Made by a program: the position numbers and the translations under genes
Shown: in pieces, positions 16,628-25,711 of the stretch
How positions within the stretch are numbered: position 1 is the first letter of the stretch
Layout: each line of letters starts with the position of its first letter
Notes under the pieces: model-generated
Seen by the model: only the letters and a program-made list of their open reading frames with translations
Databases searched by the model: none
What the model was told of the DNA's origin: nothing
NCBI RefSeq assembly: GCF_042662225.1
Contig: NZ_JBHSYQ010000001.1
Location: forward strand, 124,001-188,000
DNA length: 64,000 nt
Origin: Nibribacter roseus
GTDB lineage: Bacteria; Bacteroidota; Bacteroidia; Cytophagales; Hymenobacteraceae
Reading direction: 5' to 3'

Positions 16628-19555
16628 ATGCTACGCAAACCACTCTACCCGCTGGTGCTGGCGGGGCTTTTAAGTCTTCCGGCCGTTGCCCAGAAAAAGA
16701 ACGACAAACAACCACCCGCCACCCCTGCCAAAGAACGTCTTGACGGATACCAGCAGCGAGTACAGCTTCAGAAAAATTCTCTTGTCAGCAACTTGGCATT
16801 CCGGAATGTTGGACCCACGGTGATGAGTGGACGAGTAGTAGACGTAGACGTGAATCCGGCTGACCCTACTCAGTTCTACGTGGCCTACGCCTCCGGCGGA
16901 TTGTGGCGTACGGTTAACAACGGCATATCTTTTGAGCCGCTGTTTGACCGAGAGGCGGTCTTAACTATAGGCGATATTTCAGTAGACTGGAAGAACAACA
17001 CCATTTGGGTAGGCACCGGCGAGAGCAATTCAAGCCGCTCGTCTTACTCGGGTGTGGGTATCTACAAGAGTACCGATGGTGGTAAAACCTGGCAATACAA
17101 AGGGCTGCCTGAAAGCCACCACATTGGGCGGGTCATTCAGCACCCCACAGACCCGAACACCGTCTGGGTGGCGGCGCTGGGGCACCTGTATTCTCCAAAT
17201 CCAGAGCGGGGCGTGTACAAAACCACCGATGGCGGCAACACCTGGAAGCTAGTACTGAAAGGCGGAAACGAGAATACCGGAGCCGTTGATTTAGTCGTAG
17301 ATCCGGCTAACCCGAATAACCTGTACGCCAGCCTTTGGCACCGCGAGCGGCGCGCCTGGAACTTCGTGGAAGGTGGCAGTTCCTCTGGCGTATTCAAGAG
17401 CACCAATGGCGGCGAAAGCTGGCAAAGGGTGAGCGGCGGTTTCCCTACGGGCGAAGGCATTGGCCGCATTGGCTTAAGCATTTTCCCGTCTAACCCCAAC
17501 ATCATTTACGCCAGCGTTGATAACCAGGACCTCCGGAAAGACGTGAAGCCGGTGGCTCAAACAAATAAGCTCCGGAAAGAGCAGTTCAAAGACTTCAGCA
17601 AAGAAGATTTCCTGAAGCTGGATGATGCGCTGGTGAACGCTTTCTTAGACGAGAACAATTTCCCGCGCCAGTACACCGCCAAGAGCGTGAAAGAGATGGT
17701 ACGCACCGATAAGTTGAGGCCCGTGGCGCTGTCAGACTTCTTGGTAGACGCCAATTCCGCCATGATAGAAACGCCCGTAACCGGAGCACAAGTGTACCGC
17801 TCTGCCGATGGCGGTAAAACCTGGGCCAAAGCGCATGAAAGTTACATAGATGACATGTACTACACCTACGGCTATTACTTCGGGGTAATCAGAGTATCAC
17901 CTTTGAATGCCGACCATGTGTACCTGCTAGGTGTGCCCTTGCTGAAATCTGAAGACGCGGGTAAAACCTGGAAAGAAATTGGCGGCCCCAACGTGCATTC
18001 AGATCATCAGGACTTGTGGGTAAGCCCTAACCGGCCGGGCCACCTAGTGAACGGCAATGACGGCGGCATCAACATAACCTATGACGACGGAAAGACCTGG
18101 TTCAAAGCCAACACACCTGCGGTAGGGCAATTCTATTCAGTTGCCATTGACATGGCCACGCCTTACCACGTGTACGGAGGTCTGCAAGATAACGGCGTGT
18201 GGGGCGGCCCCAGCACCTACCAAGCCAGCCTTGGCTGGACGGACAACGGCCGGTACCCTTACCAGCGCTACGGCGGCGGAGACGGCATGATGGTGCAGGT
18301 AGACTTCAGGGATAATAATACCTTGTACTCAGGCTCACAGTACGGCAACTATTTCAGGCTGAACAAAGCCACTGGCCAGCGTATGTCCATTAAACCAAGA
18401 CATGAGCTGGGGGAGCGGCCGCTGCGGTTCAACTGGGAAACGCCCATTTTGTTATCAAGGCACAACCAAGATGTGCTGTATTACGGCTCCAACAAGTTCC
18501 ACCGGTCACTGAACAAAGGCGAGAATCTGGAAACACTTTCCGGAGACTTGACTAAAGGCGGGCGTTTGGGAGATGTAGGCTATGGTACCCTTACCAGCAT
18601 TGAAGAGTCGCCTAAACGGTTCGGGTTGTTGTACGTGGGCTCAGACGATGGTTTAATTCATGTGAGCCGTGACGGGGGCTATACCTGGGCAAAGATATCT
18701 GACAAGTTACCGCAGAACATGTGGGTAAGCAGCCTCGCGGCCTCTTCTGAAGACGAAGGAACGGTGTACGCCACCTTGAACGGCTACCGCTGGGATGATT
18801 TCACGCCTTACCTGTACGTGTCGCAGGACTACGGTAAAACTTGGAAACGCATTGGCACCAACTTGCCCAAAGAACCGCTAAACGTGGTAAAAGAAGATCC
18901 CAAGAACCCGAATCTATTGTACGTGGGTTCTGATAACGGTCTTTATGTGTCACTAGACAAAGGACAGACTTTTCAGGCTATGGGCGGGGAAGATTTGCCT
19001 TCGGTAGCGGTGCATGATCTGGCCATCCACCCTAGGGAAAATGATTTGATAGTAGGCACGCACGGCCGGTCTATTTACATAGGAAACTTAGCCCACTTAC
19101 AGCAACTGACACCTGCCGTGCAGGCTAAAGGGGTTCATGCTTTCCCGGTGAATGCACCGCAGTTTTCTGAGCGGTGGGGCCAACGGTACGGTACCTGGAG
19201 CGATGCCTACGTGCCTAGCATTTCGGTGCCTTTCTATGTCAATTCTCCTGGGGTTACAACCATCCGTATTAAAACAGACAAAGGCTTGGTGCTAAAAGAA
19301 CTGACTGACCAGAGTGAGCGCGGGTTGAATTACGTGACGTATGATCTCACTCATGATTCTTCTGCCGCCAGTATTTACGAGCAGGCTTTGAATGAGGGTC
19401 GTAAAGCCGGAGAGCAGGTGAAAGTGGCGACCGCAGCAGATCAGCGGTTTTACCTGCGCCCGGGTAAATATGTGGTAGAAATTGAAGCTAATGGTAGTAA
19501 GGCTACTCAAGAATTTACCTTGAAAGCTCCTGAAAGAAGGCAGGGCAGAGAATAA
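16628..19555 (+). CDS. Secreted sortilin/VPS10-type propeller protein with nine Asp-box (BNR) repeats
   Basis: 975 residues with signal peptide (LVLAGLLSLPAVAQ). Nine Asp-box motifs are spread over the protein: STDGGKTW, TTDGGNTW, STNGGESW, SADGGKTW, SEDAGKTW, YDDGKTW, SRDGGYTW, SQDYGKTW and SLDKGQTF. This indicates one or two large beta-propellers of the sortilin/VPS10 or glycosyl-hydrolase BNR type. A C-terminal domain of about 110 residues with beta-sandwich character (RPGKYVVEIEANG) ends the protein; it is not a T9SS sorting domain. Catalytic residues of sialidases are not evident. Probably periplasmic or cell-surface binding or hydrolysis; role unknown. It ends at a strong bidirectional terminator. 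Confidence 0.85.
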   Translation: MLRKPLYPLVLAGLLSLPAVAQKKNDKQPPATPAKERLDGYQQRVQLQKNSLVSNLAFRNVGPTVMSGRVVDVDVNPADPTQFYVAYASGGLWRTVNNGISFEPLFDREAVLTIGDISVDWKNNTIWVGTGESNSSRSSYSGVGIYKSTDGGKTWQYKGLPESHHIGRVIQHPTDPNTVWVAALGHLYSPNPERGVYKTTDGGNTWKLVLKGGNENTGAVDLVVDPANPNNLYASLWHRERRAWNFVEGGSSSGVFKSTNGGESWQRVSGGFPTGEGIGRIGLSIFPSNPNIIYASVDNQDLRKDVKPVAQTNKLRKEQFKDFSKEDFLKLDDALVNAFLDENNFPRQYTAKSVKEMVRTDKLRPVALSDFLVDANSAMIETPVTGAQVYRSADGGKTWAKAHESYIDDMYYTYGYYFGVIRVSPLNADHVYLLGVPLLKSEDAGKTWKEIGGPNVHSDHQDLWVSPNRPGHLVNGNDGGINITYDDGKTWFKANTPAVGQFYSVAIDMATPYHVYGGLQDNGVWGGPSTYQASLGWTDNGRYPYQRYGGGDGMMVQVDFRDNNTLYSGSQYGNYFRLNKATGQRMSIKPRHELGERPLRFNWETPILLSRHNQDVLYYGSNKFHRSLNKGENLETLSGDLTKGGRLGDVGYGTLTSIEESPKRFGLLYVGSDDGLIHVSRDGGYTWAKISDKLPQNMWVSSLAASSEDEGTVYATLNGYRWDDFTPYLYVSQDYGKTWKRIGTNLPKEPLNVVKEDPKNPNLLYVGSDNGLYVSLDKGQTFQAMGGEDLPSVAVHDLAIHPRENDLIVGTHGRSIYIGNLAHLQQLTPAVQAKGVHAFPVNAPQFSERWGQRYGTWSDAYVPSISVPFYVNSPGVTTIRIKTDKGLVLKELTDQSERGLNYVTYDLTHDSSAASIYEQALNEGRKAGEQVKVATAADQRFYLRPGKYVVEIEANGSKATQEFTLKAPERRQGRE

Positions 19556-19570
19556 CCCATAACGGTTTTG

Positions 19571-19618
19571 AAAAACGAAGAGGCCTCGGCAAATCATCTG
19601 CCGAGGCCTCTTCGTTTT
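19571..19618. terminator. Bidirectional terminator
   Basis: Perfect stem of at least 18 bp (AACGAAGAGGCCTCGGCA and its complement) with a 7-base loop and A/T tracts on both sides, between convergent genes. Confidence 0.93.
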
Positions 19619-19649
19619 AGGCCTATTTTTAAGAAAACAGCTGGAAATC
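19614..19649. repeat. Dispersed 36-bp inverted repeat, copy 8
   Basis: GTTTTAGGCCTATTTTT, AAG centre, AAAACAGCTGGAAATC. It shares the terminator's T-tract. Confidence 0.6.
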
Positions 19650-19662
19650 AGAAACTGTTGAT

Positions 19663-20121
19663 TTACTCTGCGTCTTCTTCTTCATCAGATAGGTCTGGCC
19701 GCTCAGTGCTTTCTTCCGAGCCAAAATGTTCTTTGATCAGGTGAATGGCGTCTGCTTGGGTGAGCGGTTTAGATAAGTGCCCGTCTACTTCTTTAAACTC
19801 TTTGAGTCTATGCAAATCATAGAAGCTGGCAGAAGAAGAAAGAGCAAAGAGTTTCTTCGCTTTTTGTTCGTCTGGTAAGAATTGATAGCGTTCCAGAAAA
19901 TCAAAGCCATCCATCCCAGACATTTTAATGTCCACCAGAATAAGGTCAAGAGGTAATTCTGCGGATAAGTGTTCTGGTCCGGCTAAGTATGCCAAGGCGG
20001 CCTGGCCGTCGGTGACAATGTCTATCTGCTGGGCAATTTCCGCTTTATTGAGCACGCGCTTGTTCATGTAGTTGGTGATCTCGTCGTCGTCAATCAATAA
20101 AATCCGGTTTATCTTTTCCAT
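19663..20121 (-). CDS. Stand-alone response regulator (receiver domain only)
   Basis: 152 residues, CheY-like. Acidic pocket Asp11-Asp13 (LLIDDDEI), phospho-acceptor Asp64 in LILVDIKMSGMDGFDF, the conserved Ser around 95-97 (FALSSSA) and Lys118 in GHLSKPL. No output domain follows; the protein ends in an acidic tail (LSDEEEDAE). No histidine kinase is adjacent, so it is an orphan probably acting through protein-protein contacts or a phosphorelay. An exact TATATTTG -7 box lies 25 bases upstream on the same strand. Confidence 0.92.
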   Translation of the reverse strand: MEKINRILLIDDDEITNYMNKRVLNKAEIAQQIDIVTDGQAALAYLAGPEHLSAELPLDLILVDIKMSGMDGFDFLERYQFLPDEQKAKKLFALSSSASFYDLHRLKEFKEVDGHLSKPLTQADAIHLIKEHFGSEESTERPDLSDEEEDAE

Positions 20122-20519
20122 ATGTTGGGGCGCAAATTAGTCGTTCAAATATAGTGCAAAAGGCGTTCAGAGCCGCTAAAAGGAGCATTGGCTCACTTGT
20201 TTAGTGCTATGCAATTCTTCTGCCTAAGTAGGTTTAGCGTTATAGTCAACTGCTGCCATGTGATGCCTTGGCTGAACTAGTAACGTGTATTTTAAAAAAA
20301 GTTTTCTTATACGCAAAAGAAGTGCTTTAGTAGCCGTATAGAAGTTTCCAAGACTGAGAGTGGGAAAATGAAATAAATCTTGTTAGGGCCATTCATTGTT
20401 TAGCAAAAGTAATTAATGGTTTCAGAGCTGCCAGAAGCACAAACTCCTCAGAAAATTAAGTATCTTCCTGACCATTTTTAGGGAGGTGTATAAATAATTA
20501 CAAAATCAGTAGAGCGTAC
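20122..20519. other. 398-bp divergent intergenic region
   Basis: The minus strand carries TATATTTG at 20146-20153 (exact -7 consensus) for the response regulator, without a good TTG at proper spacing. I see no clear promoter for the plus-strand lipoprotein gene, no hairpin and no gene. Confidence 0.45.
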
Positions 20520-21524
20520 ATGAAAAAGAGAATAGTGCCAGCTAAGTTTGGTATGGGAATGTTGGTGGTTGCGGCAGGCTTGGTAGCCTCTGGGTGCAGT
20601 TCAGAAGGAAAACAGAAGGAGGGAGGAGTTGTTCAAACCGCTTCTGCTGATTCTTTGCGTTCTGATCAAAAAGATAGTGCTGTAGTAGAAACAAACCCTA
20701 CTCAGACCCAACAAGTCGAAGACAGTACCCACACCTTCGGCACCATTCTACCTAATAAGAGAATTATAGCCTATTACGGTAACCCCTTGTCAAAACGCAT
20801 GGGTATTCTAGGAGAGCTGCCCCCAGAGCAAATGCTGGCAAGGCTAGATGAGGAAGTAAAGGCTTGGGAAGAGGCCGATCCTGCTACGCCGGTGCAGCCT
20901 GCCCTGCACGTGATCATGCTTACCGCCCAAGGCAAACCCTTGAAGAGCAACACCTACAGTCTGCGTATGAGCGGCCATGTGGCAGACAGCGTGATCTCTT
21001 GGGCCAAAACCAGAAACGCCATTGTTTTTTTAGACATACAGATAGGTAAGAGCACTTTTGAAAAAGAAATACCGCATTTAGAGAAGTACCTGAAGTTGCC
21101 GCAGGTGCATTTGGGCATTGACCCTGAGTTTGCCATGAAAAAAGGGGGAATACCGGGCGGTAAAATTGGCACCGTAGACGCGGAAGATATAAACTACGCC
21201 ACCGGTTATCTTTCTGACCTTGCTACAAAGCACAACCTGCCTCCAAAAATCTTGGTGGTGCACCGCTTTACCCAAGGCATGGTCACCAACTATAAAAACA
21301 TTAAAATCAGGCCAAATGTGCAGATTGTCATGCACATGGACGGCTGGGGTGATAAACCATTGAAGCGCGACTCCTATAGAGCCTACATTAAGAAAGAACC
21401 AGTGCAGTTCACCGGGTTTAAAATTTTCTATAAAAACGATACCAAGAAACCCGGTTGGAAATTATTCACACCAGAGGAATTATTGAAACTTGACCCGGTT
21501 CCGCACTATATACAATATCAATAA
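20520..21524 (+). CDS. Unknown lipoprotein with a TIM-barrel-like body
   Basis: 334 residues. Lipobox LVASGC (Cys26), then a Ser/Thr/Gln/Asp-rich linker to about residue 75. The globular part alternates strands and helices: KRIIAYYGNP, ALHVIMLTAQGK, NAIVFLDIQIGKS, VHLGIDPEFAM, KILVVHRFTQGMV and VQIVMHMDGWG. That order resembles a (beta/alpha)8 glycoside-hydrolase-like barrel with possible acidic or His residues in GIDPEF, VVHRF and MHMDGWG. I do not recognise a named family. Anchoring is expected at a membrane facing the periplasm or surface. It stands alone. Confidence 0.65.
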   Translation: MKKRIVPAKFGMGMLVVAAGLVASGCSSEGKQKEGGVVQTASADSLRSDQKDSAVVETNPTQTQQVEDSTHTFGTILPNKRIIAYYGNPLSKRMGILGELPPEQMLARLDEEVKAWEEADPATPVQPALHVIMLTAQGKPLKSNTYSLRMSGHVADSVISWAKTRNAIVFLDIQIGKSTFEKEIPHLEKYLKLPQVHLGIDPEFAMKKGGIPGGKIGTVDAEDINYATGYLSDLATKHNLPPKILVVHRFTQGMVTNYKNIKIRPNVQIVMHMDGWGDKPLKRDSYRAYIKKEPVQFTGFKIFYKNDTKKPGWKLFTPEELLKLDPVPHYIQYQ

Positions 21525-21908
21525 TTATTTTTTACTGCTAAATTCATAGTAAATTTTTTTAATATCATAATTTCGGTTAGCTTTAGTGCATAGTTAAATG
21601 CCTAAAGCTTTCCGGACTTTGGCATGTCCATCAGATTAACTGTGTTGGTTGGTTTTTTTAAAGCAAAGTTTGGAGCTCCCTCTCCTCTTTTGGGCTCTAT
21701 TTGCTATGATGGGTAGTTAGATCTATTGGATCATACAAGCGGCTCTCGTTTCTGCTGAGGGTCCTGTTTCTTCTGGGAGAAAATAAGTTAGAAAATGTTT
21801 ATCCGCTGTGCAAAACCAGTAACGGTGTTGCCAGTGGCTTTTTGTTTTACTGGAATAGTATAATTCTTATATTTTTAGTTCAGTATTCTTAACCTAACCT
21901 AATTTATC
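21525..21908. other. 384-bp intergenic region with one strong hairpin
   Basis: At 21579-21609 AGCTTTAG and CTAAAGCT pair, the stem continuing as GCAT/ATGC past a bulged T, loop AGTTAA. No T-tract follows. The remainder is AT-rich leader for the next gene; no gene seen. Confidence 0.5.
21844..21877 (+). promoter_or_regulatory. Possible promoter of the first propeller gene
   Basis: TTG at 21844-21846, 23-base spacer, TATATTTT at 21870-21877, one mismatch from TAnnTTTG; 31 bases before the ATG. Spacing is at the upper limit. Confidence 0.35.
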
Positions 21909-24900
21909 ATGAAGAAAAAGCTACCTTTTAAACAATGGCTAATGGCAGGGGCGATGTGTCTTTTGGGCACCAGTTCGCTCTTTGCGCAACAAGCTCCAGA
22001 TTATGAGTTCCAGTGTAAAACTAGAAATGCTACCACAAATGCATGTACTGTTTCATTTGAAAATGCAGCAGCCGCTAACGTGCATGGTGTAGCGGTTGGA
22101 AGACAAGGCAAGGTTTGGTACGTGCAGTATACCAGAGGTATACTAGTACGTAACCCAGATGGTACCAAGCATGAGTTGACCAGTAACAAACTGGATTTTT
22201 TTACAGTTGGTGGAGTGCCTGATAAATCTCGGATAGATTCTATACACTACCCTGGGCTTACCAAGCCTGACGCTGCCGTAAATTTGCGTGGTATTGGCAC
22301 AGCGCATGATGGCAATATTTTGGTTGTGGTTAACCATACTATACTTTATAAGTTAGATGCTGTTACTGGAGAGCCGCTGGCGCGTTGGGTAAGCCCAACA
22401 ACTATGTCCAGTCCTTCATCTACTGCTGATGGTTATGTCTATGTTGGGGGAGTTTCGGCTAATAATAACTACATATTAAAGGAAAGCACTACTACGGCAG
22501 GAACGTATGTGGTAGAGGCAAACAATTTTGAACTACCTAACCGTGGAGCCGCAGTTTCAAGAACAGCCACCATCTCGCCAGATGGTACTGCTATTTATGT
22601 TTCTTTAGAAAATACCAATGTAAGAAGGTATACAAGAGGAGCTGGTGATGCATGGAATGTCTGGACAGAGCAAGCAAACATGGTACACGGAGCCACTACG
22701 AAAGTGGCTTATGCTTTATCTGGAGACCGAGTATTCACGCTTTCTGAGCCTAACGGAGCCACACCTGCTACTCTAAAGCTTACTGATTTCACAACGCCTG
22801 CAAATTCATATGAACTTGCTCTACCAGATGTTACTTCTGCAGATTTAAGAGGCCTTGCCTTTACTGATGGCCTTGATACAATGTACATTGCCTCACATGC
22901 AACAGGTAGAATCTTTACTTATATAGAAAACGTTCCTGTTATTCCCCCCCGTACCATTGGAGAGATACTGCCAACGTACAAGCGCGTTTGTATAGAAACA
23001 GATCCTGGAACAGGTGAGTGTATCAACTACTTCCCTACAAATATATCTAGAGCCGAGCAGCTTCAAGCAGTTGCGGTAGACAACCAAAGCAAAGTATGGG
23101 TGGCAATATATAATGATGGCCTTGTCGTACGTAACCCTGATGGTACAAGAGCGCAATTAACTAGCACCAACTTATCATACGCTGCTGTGCCCACCGGAGA
23201 CCAATCTGTAATTACCCAGATTCGCTTTAATGGCTTTACTGATGCCGCTGATAGAGTACGTAGTGTGGCAAGAGCCCATGATGGCAATATCTTAACCATT
23301 GTTGGAGATAAGATTCTGTACAAGCTAAACGCCGTTACAGGAGAGCCTATGGCTCGTTGGACGGCCGAAGGCTTGCCATCATTAGCCACCGTTTCATCTT
23401 CAGCTGATGGGCTGATATTTTTGCACAGTGTTCTAGGCTCTGATAATGCTCACTACACCTTGCGCCAAAGCACTACTGACCCAACCACTTTTGAAGTAGT
23501 ACAAAACAGATTTGAGCTGCCAAACAGAGTAGGTTGGTCTTCCCGTTCAAGCTCTATTTCACCTGAAGGTACAACTGTGCTTGTTTCAAGCGAAACGAAA
23601 ACCGTTAACGTTTATGACAAAGATGAGAATGGTAACTGGGTTGAAGGCGAAGACATTATAACATTGGCAAACAGCAAAAAAGCATTTGCTGTAGACAAAC
23701 TGCGAGTGATCACACTTCATGAACCTTCTGATGACGCGCCGGCCTCGCTTAACTTCCACACCAGAGCTGATTTAACCAGCGCATGGGAGCTGCAGTGGAG
23801 CCAACCTTTAGAAGGAATGACAGCTGCCGACATAGATTTGCGCGGGCTTGGGTTCAGTGCCTATTTAGATACTGTGTATGTTGGTTCTTATATGACTGGT
23901 GCCACTTATCGGTATATTGCCCAAAAACCAACAGACTATACCATCGCGCAGGTTCGTCCGGTAGATGCTCAAGGGGTTGCCGAAAAGGCAGGTGAGTATG
24001 TGCGCCTGAACGGTACCGTAAATACTGGAAACTTGTCTGCTGCTGGTTACAACTTTGTGATGATTGAGAATGGTGCCGGTGTTCAGGTTTATAATGAAAC
24101 CAAAGGTGTTATGACCTATACGCCAACGGTTGGTGACAACATTGAGGTGATTGGTACTTTAGAGCAAAACAAAGGAATGCTGCGGTTAAATGTAGAGTAC
24201 ATCAAGGTAGAGTCTACAGGTAACGCCGTAACTGCCCCTACAGTAGTAACTGCTTTAACTGAAGCCAATGAGGCGCTGCCAGTACGCATAGAACAAGCTA
24301 CCCTAGTAGATGCTTCTCAGTGGACTACAGGTCAAGGTGAAGACGGCTTTACGGTGCAAGTTCAGAAAGGAACAGAAACTATAAATGTATACATTCCTAG
24401 CTCGTCTGCATTGTACAACATGGCTGCCCCTGCCGGAGAATTGCAACTAGATGGAATTGTCTTCCAGTCAAGAGAAGAAGCTCCGTTTACCTCGGGTTAC
24501 TACGTGGTGCCACAGTCAGCGCAAGACATTAAATATGCTACTACTGTTCTGGCTGATGTGCAGTGGTGCGCTGGCGAAGAGTTCAATTTGCCAGCCTATG
24601 CCATGGGCGCTAACCCTGCAGCAGCTACTGTGCGGGTAGAACTGTCAGACGCCCTTGGTTCATTTACAACACCTCAGGTAATTGGTACCTACCAAGGTAC
24701 TGGTGCTGGCCAGGTGGCGGTTACTGTTCCGGATGTTATAACTGGTGCCGGGTACCGTGTTCGGTTAGTGTTGGAGGCTCCTGAGCTTACCAACCTGCTG
24801 AGCCAGTCTATTACCATCACGAATGCCCCAGATGCTGACTTCTCACAAGCCGGTGATGTACTTACTGCTACGGAAGGTGATGCCTACCAGTGGTACAAAG

Positions 24901-25295
24901 ACGGCGTTGCCATAACAGGAGCTGAAGGTACTGCCCGTACATACACTGCCACACAGTCAGGGCAGTATAGAGTAGAGGTGACTACCGGTGGGTGTTCTTC
25001 CATGTCAGATCAGAAATCTGTGGTGGTGACTGCCATCCGGAAAGATGCTGAGGCTCAGGCTGTGAAATTATATCCGGTGCCAACTACCGGTGAGTTGTTC
25101 CTGACTATGCCAGGATCTGTCCGTAAGGCTACCCGAGTGGTTGTAACAGACCTGGCAGGCAAAACAGTGCTGGCTGCTGAGCTACACGGTAGTGAGACAC
25201 TGGCTATGGACTTAACCAAACAAGCTGCCGGTGTTTACCTGGTAGTGCTTGAAACACCAGAAGGTAAAATTGTTCGCCGTGTAGTGAAACAATAA
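21909..25295 (+). CDS. T9SS cargo: duplicated propeller, OB-like and Ig-like domains, sorting domain
   Basis: 1128 residues. Signal peptide to about 26. Two tandem copies of a roughly 310-residue propeller module (about 30-345 and 360-665), each with HDGNIL, LYKL(D/N)AVTGEP(L/M)ARW, (I/S)SP(D/E)GT and a final GLxFxxxLDT(M/V)Y(I/V). Then an OB-like domain (about 675-870: TIAQVRPVDAQG, EYVRLNGTVN, VGDNIEVIGTL), an Ig-like region (880-1045, with YQWYKDGVAITGAEG) and a type A sorting domain (1050-1128: LYPVPTTGELF, VVTDLAGKTV, AGVYLVVLET, IVRRVVKQ). The C-terminal domain directs export through the T9SS and attachment to the surface. It is the first of three consecutive genes sharing this module; ligand unknown. 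Confidence 0.85.
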   Translation: MKKKLPFKQWLMAGAMCLLGTSSLFAQQAPDYEFQCKTRNATTNACTVSFENAAAANVHGVAVGRQGKVWYVQYTRGILVRNPDGTKHELTSNKLDFFTVGGVPDKSRIDSIHYPGLTKPDAAVNLRGIGTAHDGNILVVVNHTILYKLDAVTGEPLARWVSPTTMSSPSSTADGYVYVGGVSANNNYILKESTTTAGTYVVEANNFELPNRGAAVSRTATISPDGTAIYVSLENTNVRRYTRGAGDAWNVWTEQANMVHGATTKVAYALSGDRVFTLSEPNGATPATLKLTDFTTPANSYELALPDVTSADLRGLAFTDGLDTMYIASHATGRIFTYIENVPVIPPRTIGEILPTYKRVCIETDPGTGECINYFPTNISRAEQLQAVAVDNQSKVWVAIYNDGLVVRNPDGTRAQLTSTNLSYAAVPTGDQSVITQIRFNGFTDAADRVRSVARAHDGNILTIVGDKILYKLNAVTGEPMARWTAEGLPSLATVSSSADGLIFLHSVLGSDNAHYTLRQSTTDPTTFEVVQNRFELPNRVGWSSRSSSISPEGTTVLVSSETKTVNVYDKDENGNWVEGEDIITLANSKKAFAVDKLRVITLHEPSDDAPASLNFHTRADLTSAWELQWSQPLEGMTAADIDLRGLGFSAYLDTVYVGSYMTGATYRYIAQKPTDYTIAQVRPVDAQGVAEKAGEYVRLNGTVNTGNLSAAGYNFVMIENGAGVQVYNETKGVMTYTPTVGDNIEVIGTLEQNKGMLRLNVEYIKVESTGNAVTAPTVVTALTEANEALPVRIEQATLVDASQWTTGQGEDGFTVQVQKGTETINVYIPSSSALYNMAAPAGELQLDGIVFQSREEAPFTSGYYVVPQSAQDIKYATTVLADVQWCAGEEFNLPAYAMGANPAAATVRVELSDALGSFTTPQVIGTYQGTGAGQVAVTVPDVITGAGYRVRLVLEAPELTNLLSQSITITNAPDADFSQAGDVLTATEGDAYQWYKDGVAITGAEGTARTYTATQSGQYRVEVTTGGCSSMSDQKSVVVTAIRKDAEAQAVKLYPVPTTGELFLTMPGSVRKATRVVVTDLAGKTVLAAELHGSETLAMDLTKQAAGVYLVVLETPEGKIVRRVVKQ

Positions 25296-25311
25296 GCAAC
25301 CTACTATTTTA

Positions 25312-25341
25312 AAAAAGGGTCTCTGCAAAGAGACCCTTTTT
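25312..25341 (+). terminator. Rho-independent terminator
   Basis: Stem AAAAAGGGTCTCT / AGAGACCCTTTTT with GCAA tetraloop. Confidence 0.93.
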
Positions 25342-25376
25342 GTTTTAGGCATGTTTTTGCTAAACGAAGCAAAAAG
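25342..25376. repeat. Dispersed 36-bp inverted repeat, copy 9
   Basis: GTTTTAGGCATGTTTTTG and a degenerate right arm ending GAAGCAAAAAG; abuts the terminator T-tract. Confidence 0.5.
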
Positions 25377-25564
25377 TAATACAAGAGCAGGCTGTATTCT
25401 GTAGCTCTATAGACTGTAGGCTTTGGGTTTAACAACTGAAGTCAAGAAGCATGTTTGCCGAGTTTTATTTTTGTTAAATATGCTTGTGTTTGATATTCAG
25501 TGTTTTGCGAAATAAATTATTTAAGGTTTGTTTTTAATAAATTTTAATATTTGTTCCTGTTTCT

Positions 25565-25594
25565 TTGCATTTAATAAGCAGATAATATAATTTG
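25565..25594 (+). promoter_or_regulatory. Possible promoter of the second propeller gene
   Basis: TTG at 25565-25567, 18-base spacer, TATAATTTG (a 9-base variant of TAnnTTTG) at 25586-25594. The flanking CTTTGCAT / ATGCAAAG repeat could be an operator. It would give a leader of about 110 bases. Confidence 0.35.
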
Positions 25595-25711
25595 CGCTAT
25601 ATGCAAAGCAGAAGTAACTTTTACAGGATTTACTATTTTGCTACCTGTTGCTGAACAACAAGCACTAAAAACTATTCTAATTGTAACACCACTAACCTAA
25701 CCGATCAAACC

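Larger units (their letters stand above)
25296..25711. other. 416-bp region between the first two propeller genes
   Basis: Terminator, one inverted repeat, then AT-rich sequence with a candidate promoter (25565-25594) framed by the perfect 8-bp inverted repeat CTTTGCAT (25563-25570) / ATGCAAAG (25601-25608). The leader ends in ACTAACCTAACCGATC before the next start. No gene seen. Confidence 0.5.
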
